Assembly (NCBI GenBank): GCA_902777385.1
Contig: CACYTP010000002.1
Coordinates: 183,619-247,618, forward strand
From: an uncultured bacterium
Lineage (GTDB): Bacteria > Cyanobacteriota > Vampirovibrionia > Gastranaerophilales > Gastranaerophilaceae
Length of the DNA: 64,000 bases
Reading direction: 5' to 3'
Within the stretch, counting starts at the first letter, position 1. The number at the start of each line of letters is the position of its first letter. Below the pieces are notes generated by a model, which saw only the letters and a program-made list of their open reading frames with translations, did not search any database and was not told where the DNA came from. The translations under genes were made by a program, and so were the position numbers. Shown piece after piece: positions 26,230 through 35,279 of the stretch.

Positions 26230-28530
26230 TTATATCTTTTCTATTTGGGAAATTGTCGGGTCTAAAAGTCTTCTTCCGTTAGCAAAATTAATTGAACAAA
26301 GGACTTTGTCGCCAAATTTTACCATTTTTTCGACAACACCTTCACCGTATTTCGGATGTCTTACTCTGTCCCCCGGCTCATACATCTCAGGAACACCATT
26401 TATTGGTGTTTCTTCAGAAGCAGGATAAATCGGAACAATATTTGATTGGTCATCACTCAAGAAGTCATCAGTTTCAACCGGTGAAACCTCTGCAGGGAAA
26501 ATATCATCTTCTTCAGACTGTTCTTGTGGTTCTTGCTGTTCTTCAGTATTACTGAACTCATCCATATCATCTGAGAATGTTTGCTGTTGCTCTTCAAATT
26601 CATTTGACTCGAATATATCTTCTTCCGGTGCAGCTTGGATATTATTTTCAGATACATCCTCTGTCTCGCTATCTTGCTGTGGTTGTTGAACATTATCTAT
26701 AAAATCTAAATCAGCTTCTGTCAAGTTATCCTGAGGTAATTGAGCATTTTCTACAACAGATGATTCTTCAAAAATGTTATTATCTTCAATTATTTCCTGC
26801 TGTGGAGTTTCGAATACATCTGTAACTTCTGGTTCAAGCGTTGGAGTATCTTCAATTATTTGTTCTTGTTCAGGCAACACTTCTTCTTCGAAACCTGTTT
26901 CTGTGTCTGCACTTAATTCTGTATCCAAGGCTTCTTCTATTACTGATTCCTCCGATTCGGCAACAATATCATCCGGAACAACAGTTTCTTCAACTATATC
27001 CTCAATTGCTGCTTCTGTATATTCATTGATATTTTCTTCAGTAACCGGACTTTCTTGTAATTCCTCTAACGATTCAGTTTCAGTAACACCAGAATCAATT
27101 TCAGGCTCTTCAATAACTTTTGACTCCTCGTCGTTATTCTCAGGAATTTCGTCAGCATTATCTTCTATATCCAATTTATCCGGTTCTGCAGTATCCTCAA
27201 TCATTGTTTCCTGATCATAAGAATCCGCTTCCTGAGTAAAGTCTTCATGCAATTCCGGTTTCGGTTCATCCTCAGTACCTTTACTTTCTTGATTTATATC
27301 TCCGGATATAGACTCAACGTATGCCTCTAAATCCTCTAATGACATCATTTCTACAATAAGAGGAATATTTTGAGTTGATTTACCAAAGATTACACATTCA
27401 TCAGAATTTAATTTATTCAGATATACATTATATGCACCAAAATCGTGTTGTATAGTTTGAGGAGCAAACATAATGTAGTTTTGTGAAATTTCTTTTAATT
27501 CATGAATGTATTTAAAGTTATGAGGACATAAAACTGTAGTATATATTTTTTCATTTGCTAAAAATTTCTTGATTAATTTCTTATCAGTATTATCATTATC
27601 AAATTTAACAATATTGTACAGATATAAATCAGAATTAGTAGCTTCATCAAATACTGTACTCATAGCCAGTTTTTGTACTTTTGAATCAAAAGATGAAATA
27701 TCTATTACCGTAGTTAAATTTGCTCTTAAAGAAGCCCTAACTACCTGAATATCTTTAGCATCCTGTGCGAATACATTTTCTTCCTTATACTTAATTAATC
27801 TGCCTTTTAATAATGCGAGTTCAGGCAAATTCAGCTGCTTGTACTGACTGTCTATTACATTGATGAATGAATCAAACGGGATAAATTTATCGATTAATGT
27901 ATTGGCATATTCCTGAACTTCAAGCAATATCTCTTGAATTACAGCTTTTGTAGCAGGTTCAACATCTGCCAAATCATGTTCATAAATAAAGTTTATAGTT
28001 TCATAATTTAAAGGAAGCTTAAAGTCTTGCCCCAAAACAAGACGGCTGTCTGACTTGATATATCCTGTGGTATCAAATACAAGAGATTTAGAATTATTTT
28101 CATGAATTTGTCTGACAAGATTTGATAGTAAAATATCTGAATTTTCAGCGTTATCTGAGCATATAAGTAAATTCTTTTCCAATGCTGAAAAATCAATTTT
28201 TAAGATAAAATTTTGTTGTGCTAATTTACCAATAGTTAATGGCGTTTCAATTGGCAATATATCTAGTAATTCTTCTGTCGCAAGACTTGTTACGTTTGCA
28301 TTTAATTCAGGAATTGAGCCGTTATAGTTTTTAACAACTCCAACTTCATTAAAAGTAAACATTAATTTAACGATTGCATAATTAATTCCGCTGTCAGCTT
28401 TCAAACTCATTATCTGGGCAACATATGCAGCTTTTGAGTCTTCAATAATAACAAACCCTGAAATAACCATATTGTCTTGAGGTGTATATGTAACCTTTAC
28501 AAGATTGTTTTTAATTTCCAGTATCTTCAT
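26230..28530 (-). CDS. large acidic protein with a PcrA/UvrD-type C-terminal tail
   Basis: A 766-aa protein in three parts. Residues 1-400 are a folded domain of unknown family with V-T-Y-T-P-Q-D-N near the start and L-L-I-C-S-D-N-A-E-N-S-D, which sits where a P-loop would be in HerA-like ATPases but lacks the G-K-[ST]. Residues about 405-710 are a disordered linker very rich in Glu and Asp. Residues about 715-766 (P-G-D-R-V-R-H-P-K-Y-G-E-G-V-V) match the tudor-like RNA-polymerase-binding tail of PcrA/UvrD helicases. There is no helicase. AAGGAAG lies before the ATG. The function is unknown; a transcription-linked role is possible. Confidence 0.65.
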   Translation of the reverse strand: MKILEIKNNLVKVTYTPQDNMVISGFVIIEDSKAAYVAQIMSLKADSGINYAIVKLMFTFNEVGVVKNYNGSIPELNANVTSLATEELLDILPIETPLTIGKLAQQNFILKIDFSALEKNLLICSDNAENSDILLSNLVRQIHENNSKSLVFDTTGYIKSDSRLVLGQDFKLPLNYETINFIYEHDLADVEPATKAVIQEILLEVQEYANTLIDKFIPFDSFINVIDSQYKQLNLPELALLKGRLIKYKEENVFAQDAKDIQVVRASLRANLTTVIDISSFDSKVQKLAMSTVFDEATNSDLYLYNIVKFDNDNTDKKLIKKFLANEKIYTTVLCPHNFKYIHELKEISQNYIMFAPQTIQHDFGAYNVYLNKLNSDECVIFGKSTQNIPLIVEMMSLEDLEAYVESISGDINQESKGTEDEPKPELHEDFTQEADSYDQETMIEDTAEPDKLDIEDNADEIPENNDEESKVIEEPEIDSGVTETESLEELQESPVTEENINEYTEAAIEDIVEETVVPDDIVAESEESVIEEALDTELSADTETGFEEEVLPEQEQIIEDTPTLEPEVTDVFETPQQEIIEDNNIFEESSVVENAQLPQDNLTEADLDFIDNVQQPQQDSETEDVSENNIQAAPEEDIFESNEFEEQQQTFSDDMDEFSNTEEQQEPQEQSEEDDIFPAEVSPVETDDFLSDDQSNIVPIYPASEETPINGVPEMYEPGDRVRHPKYGEGVVEKMVKFGDKVLCSINFANGRRLLDPTISQIEKI

Positions 28531-28607
28531 TTAAACTTCCTTTTACTATCATAAATAATATATCATAAACATGCTGAAATTAACCATACCCCAAATAAAT
28601 GATTCAT

Positions 28608-29198
28608 TTATTTTATTATCGATTCTTCTAGTTTATTATATATTTCAACAGTTAAAAGGCAGATTTTTAAATCCCTGTCAACAAGACTTTTAATTGTCCC
28701 TTTATAGCATTCCAGTAATGCTTTATCTAATCCGTTTTTTTCTTCTAAAAGTCTGTATATTTTTTCTGTATAAGATTTATCTCTTGTATTTGGTTCAATT
28801 TTATCCGCTAAAAAAATAATTTTTTCAAACAGTGACATATTGATTTTGCCTAGCGTGTGCCACCTTATGGCTGATAAAATTTCCTCATCAGTAACCCCAA
28901 ATACTGATTTCGCAACATAAGCACTTACAGGGGAATGAAGTGTTTTATAATTTAGTCTTTCCCACTCTTCAATATTAAGATGCTCGTCAATAATAGCTAA
29001 CATTTTTTCTTTTGGAAAACATTTAGCAGCATCATGCAATAATCCTGCAAGGTATGCTTTATCTTTATCCGCACCAAATTTATTCGCCAGCATCTTTGCA
29101 CACTCGGCAGTGCCAAGCGAATGGATATATCTTTCTTCGTTTAAATTATTATGTAACCAATCTGTTATTTCTTTTTCGCTAATACTTGTATAAATCAT
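28608..29198 (-). CDS. yqeK: YqeK-type HD-domain hydrolase (diadenosine tetraphosphatase)
   Basis: A 196-aa HD-domain protein. H-S-L-G-T-A-E-C (about 26-33), L-L-H-D-A-A-K (about 53-59) and I-R-W-H-T-L-G (about 113-119) give the metal ligands. YqeK hydrolyses Ap4A. It overlaps the end of nadD by 20 bp on the same strand, the usual nadD-yqeK pair. Confidence 0.92.
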   Translation of the reverse strand: MIYTSISEKEITDWLHNNLNEERYIHSLGTAECAKMLANKFGADKDKAYLAGLLHDAAKCFPKEKMLAIIDEHLNIEEWERLNYKTLHSPVSAYVAKSVFGVTDEEILSAIRWHTLGKINMSLFEKIIFLADKIEPNTRDKSYTEKIYRLLEEKNGLDKALLECYKGTIKSLVDRDLKICLLTVEIYNKLEESIIK

Positions 29199-29772
29199 TT
29201 TTAACTATATATTCCTCTACTTTTTCCGGTACTAAATTCGATATTTGCTTACCTAATAATATTCTATCACGGATATCTGTTGAAGATATGTCTTTAAATT
29301 CCAAATCCATTAATTTGTAGTTGTACCCTTTTGATTTTAAGATATTTAATTTATCAGTCGGGATATTTTTATCACGTTTGAAGAGTAAAAAATCAATTTC
29401 ATTTTTAAGCTTTTCGGCTTCATACCAGCTTTCAATTTTTACAAATGCGTCAGTTCCAATAATGAATTTAAATTTCTCTTTTGTGTCAAAAATTTTTTGC
29501 AATTCTTTTATCGTAAGATATGTATATGATTTGCCTCCACGTTTATATTCTATGTCTGAAATCATAAATTTATCATTATTTTCTATCGTCAGATTAACCA
29601 TATTATATCTGTCGTATGGCGTTACATCAGAGGATAAATCCTTGTGAGGCGGATTATATGCCGGAATAAATAAAATTGATTCGGCAAAATTATTTGACAA
29701 AACATATTCTGCAATTCGTATATGTGCATTATGAATCGGGTTAAAAGTTCCCTGAAAAAGACAAATACTCAT
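29179..29772 (-). CDS. nadD: nicotinate-nucleotide adenylyltransferase NadD
   Basis: A 197-aa enzyme that transfers AMP to nicotinate mononucleotide in NAD synthesis. It shows the nucleotidyltransferase motif G-T-F-N-P-I-H-N-A-H (residues 8-17) and the C-terminal I-S-S-T-D-I-R. Length is normal. There is no SD; TAGTAT is 6 nt before the ATG and TTTACA 17 nt further upstream, so a leaderless mRNA is predicted. Confidence 0.95.
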   Translation of the reverse strand: MSICLFQGTFNPIHNAHIRIAEYVLSNNFAESILFIPAYNPPHKDLSSDVTPYDRYNMVNLTIENNDKFMISDIEYKRGGKSYTYLTIKELQKIFDTKEKFKFIIGTDAFVKIESWYEAEKLKNEIDFLLFKRDKNIPTDKLNILKSKGYNYKLMDLEFKDISSTDIRDRILLGKQISNLVPEKVEEYIVKNDLYKY

Positions 29773-29778
29773 AAACTA

Positions 29779-29807
29779 ATACTATCATGCAGTTTTTAAA
29801 ATGTAAA
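29779..29807 (-). promoter_or_regulatory. predicted leaderless promoter of nadD-yqeK
   Basis: Reverse strand: TTTACA (29807-29802), 17 nt, TAGTAT (29784-29779), 6 nt, ATG at 29772. Confidence 0.6.
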
Positions 29808-29808
29808 T

Positions 29809-31914
29809 TTAAAATTTATCGGATAATGTTGTGTATGCCCTTTTTTCTGCACGATCAAGACGTTTCATTGCCTTTTCAATTTCTTTATCTGATATATTTT
29901 GTTCTTTTACTTTTACCGGTTTAGTTGAAGGAATGTATCTGTGTTTTGGGATATCAGGGGTTGCTTCCTTTTTTGTATTTTCTTTATCAGCTCTTCCTGT
30001 GTAGCTTATTTGTGCCGGATGTGCTACTCTTTTTCTGTCAGCAGCCATCACAGTTACAGGTGCAGCGGCAGAAACACTTTGCGGAGGGATTACACTATTG
30101 TTTGCTTGAAATGCAGCCTGATTTTGACGCTGCTGCTCAGCTAATTCTTCAGCTTTTTCTTTTTGTTCTTCATATTTACTTTCATCTGCAAGTCCTTCTT
30201 TTGGTTTTCCAAAAATAGCATTCACACCCTTTACAAGATATTTATTAAAGAACGGGATAAATACTAACATTGGAATACCAAATCTGACAGGATATCCTGC
30301 TGCCTGTTTTGCCCAGTATTTTGGATTTCTCATAACATCAGCAAGACGTTTTGGAATATCTTTCAGATACTGTAGAGGACTTTTCATGATATTTGTAATT
30401 GTCAAATCGACAGGTTTTACTTTATGTTTAGTGTACGGTCTTACCTGTTCAAGACCTACCGTTATAATATCACCGACTTTACGACCTGCCCATACGAACG
30501 GATTATTAGTCTTAGGTCTGAATTTTGCACGAAGGTCTTTTCTCTTTTGTTTATACACATCTTTCGTCCAGTCACAGTTCATTACATGTTTATTAAATTC
30601 TTCAACGGCTTTTCTGTATTGTTCTATTTGTTTTGGTGTCATGCCTGAATACTGTAAACCGCCAATTTTATGCATTAATTTAAGTGACGGAGGAATGAAT
30701 ACAAAAAATCCAATCAACTCGGCAAATCTTTCCATAAATGATTTAAATTTGTCGCTGTTTGTTTCTTGTCTGTTTGCTCGAATAATAACTTCAGCAAGAA
30801 AATATGCCTGCATCAAGGCTGCTAATTTACCGCCCTGAATACGGCTTGAAGCACCTTCCATAATCATATTGCTCAGTTTTACCATTGAACGTCCCAATAC
30901 GGATTTATGGTTGCCGCCGCTTGCGGCATACAATTTGTTATATAATTCTGAAAAATAAACTTTTCTTCCTGTTAATTCACCTTTTAAAATTGTACCAAAA
31001 TTCTTGTTTGAGTAGCTAATTCTTGCATATAATTTTTTATTTGGATTATTTAATATTTCAAGAATTCGTGTTAAATGTTTTTCAGGAGCTGCTTTTATGG
31101 TTTCAAATTCATTTAAGTCCTTGAAACCCATAGCATGAACTTTTAACTCTTTAAGTTTTGCAAGTCTTGCGGCTTCATTCATATTCTTAAATGCCTGAAG
31201 CTTTTTAGCATCTACTGACTTATCAAGAAGTCTGAATTCTTCTGCCTGTAATACTATTCTCTTATTTTCAGCACCTGAAATTTTAGATAATCTGTTTTGA
31301 ATATTCTGTATTTCAGTCTTTGATGCTCCCAAACTATCAAAATCTTTAGCATCTGTGAGCGGTTCTACAAATTTGTCCCAAATCGTAACATTATCGTGGG
31401 CAAGCATAGTTTTTATGCCGCCTGTTTGAGTTTTAACAAGTCCTAATTCAGGTATAGACGGAGTTTTATCAAATGCTCTTACCATTGCAGAATTATCGTA
31501 TATCTTAGTTTTAAATAGTCTTTTGCCTTTGTTTGTAAGTTCATTTAATTTTTGTCCTACCGGGTTATCAAACAATATACTGCTTACTTTATCCCCAAAA
31601 GCACCGAATTTGTGTATGATTGTACCGTTATAATCTCCTCTGCACGCAGCTAAATACCTGTCCATAGCCTGATTTATAACAATCCATGTAGGTATTGTAA
31701 CTCCGTATTGTATTAACGGATCAATGTCTTCAAAAGAGGAAATTCTTTGTCCTAAATAAGAATCAGCAGCTGCTTCATTAATCTTAGACATATCTATTTG
31801 TGCCTGCATAGGCGGTACAGGATTCCCTGCGGCTGAATTCATCCCAAATCCGTTGGTTGTTGTCCCAAAAGCAGTATTATTATAATTCTTTTTTACATCG
31901 AGATTTTCCAACAT
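29809..31914 (-). CDS. hypothetical 701-aa protein with N-T-A-F-G N-terminal motif
   Basis: I recognise no family. The N-terminus is Asn/Gly/Ala-rich and holds Y-N-N-T-A-F-G, like other proteins here. The body is basic with two hydrophobic stretches (I-G-F-F-V-F-I-P-P, about residue 398; I-P-M-L-V-F-I-P-F-F, about 555) that may be membrane segments or amphipathic. The C-terminal 120 residues are Gln/Glu/Lys/Pro-rich. I chose the ATG at 31914, with AGGGA 9 nt upstream, over the TTG two codons earlier. Probably lineage-specific. Confidence 0.7.
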   Translation of the reverse strand: MLENLDVKKNYNNTAFGTTTNGFGMNSAAGNPVPPMQAQIDMSKINEAAADSYLGQRISSFEDIDPLIQYGVTIPTWIVINQAMDRYLAACRGDYNGTIIHKFGAFGDKVSSILFDNPVGQKLNELTNKGKRLFKTKIYDNSAMVRAFDKTPSIPELGLVKTQTGGIKTMLAHDNVTIWDKFVEPLTDAKDFDSLGASKTEIQNIQNRLSKISGAENKRIVLQAEEFRLLDKSVDAKKLQAFKNMNEAARLAKLKELKVHAMGFKDLNEFETIKAAPEKHLTRILEILNNPNKKLYARISYSNKNFGTILKGELTGRKVYFSELYNKLYAASGGNHKSVLGRSMVKLSNMIMEGASSRIQGGKLAALMQAYFLAEVIIRANRQETNSDKFKSFMERFAELIGFFVFIPPSLKLMHKIGGLQYSGMTPKQIEQYRKAVEEFNKHVMNCDWTKDVYKQKRKDLRAKFRPKTNNPFVWAGRKVGDIITVGLEQVRPYTKHKVKPVDLTITNIMKSPLQYLKDIPKRLADVMRNPKYWAKQAAGYPVRFGIPMLVFIPFFNKYLVKGVNAIFGKPKEGLADESKYEEQKEKAEELAEQQRQNQAAFQANNSVIPPQSVSAAAPVTVMAADRKRVAHPAQISYTGRADKENTKKEATPDIPKHRYIPSTKPVKVKEQNISDKEIEKAMKRLDRAEKRAYTTLSDKF

Positions 31915-32038
31915 ACACAATTTTCCCTATAATACTATAAAAACATTTATTTTAAGAAAATTGCGTCATAATTGCTATTTCTCAAAGTAATATTAAGAAT
32001 TGTAACAAAACTAATAAGTCTTGAAATTTAACAAAACG

Positions 32039-32054
32039 TATATACTTTATATAT
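32039..32054 (+). promoter_or_regulatory. shared 16-mer upstream of the 56-aa gene
   Basis: TATATACTTTATATAT ends 33 nt before the ATG at 32087. The same 16 bases occur on the reverse strand at 41068-41083, 29 nt before the gene starting at 41039. TATACT inside it could be a -10 element. Confidence 0.4.
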
Positions 32055-32086
32055 ATACGAAGAGCAAATGAAAGAGAGAGTTCAAA

Positions 32087-32257
32087 ATGGCTGTTGCAAA
32101 TTTAAAAAAGATTGATGAAAAATTGAACAATATGTACAAAGATCAAGTAACGACTAATGTTAACCCTGCACAACCTTATGTTGATCGTTCGGACATATTA
32201 TTAGCACAGATGAACTTCATAGCCGTTGCTAACAGACAGGCACTTCATCTAATATAA
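32087..32257 (+). CDS. small protein, 56 aa
   Basis: A 56-codon frame starting M-A-V-A-N-L-K-K-I-D and ending A-N-R-Q-A-L-H-L-I. It is preceded by AGAGAG 6 nt before the ATG, by a shared promoter-region 16-mer, and followed about 55 bp later by a strong terminator, so it forms a complete transcription unit. Amphipathic helices at both ends (K-I-D-E-K-L-N-N-M and L-L-A-Q-M-N-F-I-A-V-A-N) suggest a self-assembling or binding peptide. No family recognised. Confidence 0.65.
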   Translation: MAVANLKKIDEKLNNMYKDQVTTNVNPAQPYVDRSDILLAQMNFIAVANRQALHLI

Positions 32258-32311
32258 AGATTTTAAGTTTTCATAAAATAACTCCAATTAATTTTTCCCC
32301 TACAAATTTTT

Positions 32312-32345
32312 AACCTGATTACCCTATAAAATCAGGTTTTTTTTT
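32312..32345 (+). terminator. intrinsic terminator after the 56-aa gene
   Basis: AACCTGAT/ATCAGGTT stem with an 11-nt loop followed by T9. Confidence 0.85.
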
Positions 32346-32358
32346 GTATAATTTTATT

Positions 32359-32604
32359 ATGAATAAGAGAAAAGACAAAGTATCAAGACTGGCTCAAAAA
32401 TTTGCAATGAGAATAAAGTTTGAAAGAGAACGAAGAGGAATTTCTCAGGATAAACTTGCAAAATTTGCAGGTGTAGGACATTCGACAATATCGCAGATTG
32501 AGGGTTTAGTATGTTCTCCAAGTCTGGATGTTGTCGAAAAGATTTCAAGGGCATTGGGTTACAGTCCGTCAGAACTGATAGCTGATGAACAAATAATTAT
32601 GTAA
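32359..32604 (+). CDS. XRE-family helix-turn-helix regulator
   Basis: An 81-aa single-domain DNA-binding protein of the Cro/CI type: R-R-G-I-S-Q-D-K-L-A (about 26-35) and H-S-T-I-S-Q-I-E-G (about 43-51). The ATG at 32359 is chosen because TATAAT (32347-32352), with TG just before it, lies exactly 6 nt upstream. There is no SD, so the mRNA should be leaderless. The promoter sits directly on the T tract of the previous terminator. Target unknown. Confidence 0.9.
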   Translation: MNKRKDKVSRLAQKFAMRIKFERERRGISQDKLAKFAGVGHSTISQIEGLVCSPSLDVVEKISRALGYSPSELIADEQIIM

Positions 32605-32611
32605 TCTTACA

Positions 32612-34087
32612 TTAGTTAGCTTTTACAGCCAGAATTTCGTCTAACATACGGCACATTACATCTTTAAATTTGTCAGCCTGTTCTTGAGTTTTTGCTTCAA
32701 AACGCAGTGTAAATACCGGTTCGGTGTTACTTTGGCGAATTAGAGTAAACCCTCCGTCAAATACAATTCTCATACCATCCAAAGTTATAATATCTTTGAT
32801 TTCAGCATCAAATATGTTTTTATTTTGCTTAATTTTGTTTTCAACCGCATCTAAAGTAGATTTTTTTAATTCATTCGGACAAGGATATCTTAGCTCAGGA
32901 GATGAATATACTGCATCAAACGGTTTTAACATTGATTTAATTGTAAAAGCAGGATTAATTTTCTTATTTTTTGAAATTATTTCAATAATACGGCATCCGG
33001 CATAAATTGCGTCATCAAACCCATAATATCTGTCTTTAAAAAATGTATGACCGCTCATTTCACCTGCAAGCAATGCTCCTGTTTCATACATCATACTTTT
33101 TATATATCCGTGACCGGTTTTACACATGTGGGATTTTCCGCCTATATTGTCTATTGTGTCATACAATACCTGCGAACACTTGACTTCACTAACAATATTT
33201 GGAACAATTCCTTTGGATTTGCAATCAGAAATGAGATCTTGAGCATAAATCAGTAATAATTTATCTCCGGTTAAATAATTTCCTTCATTATCAATTACAC
33301 CAATTCTGTCACTGTCCCCATCATAGGCGATACCTACATCGGCACCGAATTCTTTAACTTTTAATTTTAATGTATCTAAAGTGCTTTCAACACTAGGGTT
33401 AGGGTGATGGTTCGGGAAATTTCCGTCAGGTTCAGAAAACAGTTCAATAACTTCGCATCCGAGTTTTCTGTATAATTCGGGACCTACAACGCCGCCTGTT
33501 GCATTTGCACTATCAACAATAACTTTTACGCCACTTCCGATTTTACCGAATTTATTTACCATCTCTTCTATATATGAAGGTATGATATTGTAATTAACAG
33601 TTAAGTTTTGGTTGCCATCAGTAACATTATTCGTCCAGTTTGAAAGCGTAATTTCTTTTAACTCGCGGATTTGAGTTTCAGATAAAGTTCTGTTTTTAAA
33701 TGTTAGCTTCATACCGTTATATTCTTTAGGATTATGGCTTGCAGTAATAATACATGCAGCAATAACTTTATTCCCGTTGGTAATCTCTTCAGGAACTCCT
33801 ACAACTTCCGAATAATACCCTATTGGTGTTGGTGCAAGACCTAAGAATATAGCATTAGCACCGACAGATGTGATTCCGGCAATTAAAGCTTTAGCAAGCG
33901 AAGGAGAATGCGTCCTTGCATCCATGCATACTGTCAAATACATATCAGAAGTTTTAATTTCAGAATATTTTTTCAGGTAAGTAATATAACTTTTCCCGAT
34001 ATTAAAAAATAGTTCTTCGGTGACATCTTCACCATAAATTCCTCTTATATCATTTTTACCGAATGCGTGTTCATATTTGTTGCTCAT
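32612..34087 (-). CDS. phosphomannomutase/phosphoglucomutase
   Basis: A 491-aa alpha-D-phosphohexomutase that moves phosphate between C1 and C6 of glucose or mannose, supplying precursors for envelope polysaccharides. The phosphoserine loop is T-A-S-H-N-P-K-E-Y-N-G-M-K (about 113-125), the metal loop D-G-D-S-D-R (about 256-261), the sugar loop G-E-M-S-G-H and the phosphate-binding R-Q-S-N-T-E-P. GGGAG precedes the ATG. It converges with the XRE gene and is divergent from an ABC permease. Confidence 0.93.
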   Translation of the reverse strand: MSNKYEHAFGKNDIRGIYGEDVTEELFFNIGKSYITYLKKYSEIKTSDMYLTVCMDARTHSPSLAKALIAGITSVGANAIFLGLAPTPIGYYSEVVGVPEEITNGNKVIAACIITASHNPKEYNGMKLTFKNRTLSETQIRELKEITLSNWTNNVTDGNQNLTVNYNIIPSYIEEMVNKFGKIGSGVKVIVDSANATGGVVGPELYRKLGCEVIELFSEPDGNFPNHHPNPSVESTLDTLKLKVKEFGADVGIAYDGDSDRIGVIDNEGNYLTGDKLLLIYAQDLISDCKSKGIVPNIVSEVKCSQVLYDTIDNIGGKSHMCKTGHGYIKSMMYETGALLAGEMSGHTFFKDRYYGFDDAIYAGCRIIEIISKNKKINPAFTIKSMLKPFDAVYSSPELRYPCPNELKKSTLDAVENKIKQNKNIFDAEIKDIITLDGMRIVFDGGFTLIRQSNTEPVFTLRFEAKTQEQADKFKDVMCRMLDEILAVKAN

Positions 34088-34121
34088 AGCTTATTCTCCC
34101 TAATTATAGTATAATATTATC

Positions 34122-35009
34122 ATGAACAAATATTTTGAAAAACTGGTTACAAATGAGCGTAGTGTTGTATGTATATTTCTGTTCCCTGCGTTATTCGGAA
34201 TTTTAATATTTATCATAATACCATTAATCTGTTCTTTTGCACTAAGTTTTGCTAAATGGGATTTACTAAATCCTATTGAATTTGTTGGTTTTGAAAATTA
34301 CAGAATAATATTTTCCGAACCTGTTTTCTATAAAATATTAATTAATACTGTCGTTTTTGCAATATCAACATCTGTGTTAGGCGTTGTAATACCTTTAATT
34401 TTGGCAGCCATACTGAACAGTAAAATCAGAGGCTCAGAATTTTATAAAACGGCATATTTTTTACCGTTTATTACACCAATGATTGTAATAGGTGTAGTCT
34501 GGCAGTGGATATTTGATCCAAATATCGGATTGTTAAATACGTTTTTACATTTGCATATAAACTGGCTATACGACGCAAATTATGCCATGCCTGCCCTGAT
34601 AATTGTGTCTGTGTGGAAGCTTATTGGTTATAACATGCTAATATTTTTATCATCGTTGAGCGGGATTTCTCAAAGCCTTTTTGAAGCGGCAAAAATCGAT
34701 GGTGCAAACTCATATCAAGTGTTTAAAAATGTAACTATACCAATGCTTTCCCCGACAATATTTTTTGTAGTTATAATTACAGCAATAAGTTCTTTTCAGG
34801 TATTCGATTTAATTTATTTAATGACTGAAGGAGGACCGTTTGACAGCACAAATGTACTCGTTTATGCTGTATATAAGAATGCTTTTGAATATTTTAACGC
34901 AGGGAAAGCCAGTGCGATTGCTTATGTGTTGTTTTTTATAATACTTGTTTTAACTCTGTTTCAGTGGAGTTTGAGAAAAAAGCTTGTTTATAGCGAAAAG
35001 GATAATTAA
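34122..35009 (+). CDS. carbohydrate ABC transporter permease (MalF/UgpA type)
   Basis: A 295-aa inner-membrane protein with six hydrophobic segments and the EAA loop E-A-A-K-I-D-G-A-N (about 188-196) that docks the ATPase. Such permeases work with a second permease, a binding protein and an ATPase, none of which is adjacent, so this is an orphan here. The promoter TATAAT (34110-34115) lies 6 nt before the ATG and there is no SD, so a leaderless mRNA is predicted. Lipid-linked or sugar-phosphate substrates are as likely as sugars. Confidence 0.9.
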   Translation: MNKYFEKLVTNERSVVCIFLFPALFGILIFIIIPLICSFALSFAKWDLLNPIEFVGFENYRIIFSEPVFYKILINTVVFAISTSVLGVVIPLILAAILNSKIRGSEFYKTAYFLPFITPMIVIGVVWQWIFDPNIGLLNTFLHLHINWLYDANYAMPALIIVSVWKLIGYNMLIFLSSLSGISQSLFEAAKIDGANSYQVFKNVTIPMLSPTIFFVVIITAISSFQVFDLIYLMTEGGPFDSTNVLVYAVYKNAFEYFNAGKASAIAYVLFFIILVLTLFQWSLRKKLVYSEKDN

Positions 35010-35092
35010 TTTTTGTAAAATTATCAAATTTAAAGCTAAAGTTTTTTAAATAAATATCCGTAAATACATGCATAAATGGAGATGTGTGTATT

Positions 35093-35233
35093 ATGTATGA
35101 AGATCTTAAAAAAGACGGTATAATTGTTGATTTAGAAAATTTAGTTGACAAAGCTGAAGAATTTAAGAGTGATTTGGATTGTTATTGCGAATTTATGAAA
35201 GAAACATTCCTTGGAACATCTTGTTTAAATTAG
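35093..35233 (+). CDS. small acidic protein, 46 aa
   Basis: A 46-codon frame (M-Y-E-D-L-K-K-D-G-I to G-T-S-C-L-N), mostly one amphipathic helix with three Cys (two as C-Y-C). GGAG lies 11 nt upstream, a long spacing. It sits between the ABC permease and the CoA-disulfide reductase gene. No family recognised; it may be a real small gene, but evidence is limited to composition and context. Confidence 0.45.
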   Translation: MYEDLKKDGIIVDLENLVDKAEEFKSDLDCYCEFMKETFLGTSCLN

Positions 35234-35279
35234 CCATTCAGAGAATAGATTTAATTTTTTAATACTATATATTGAAGGT

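Noticed and set aside
26774..27214. Ser/Thr-rich 146-aa forward frame
   Set aside because: It is the antisense of the Glu/Asp-rich linker of the reverse-strand gene at 26230; the Ser-rich composition is a by-product of GAA/GAT codons.
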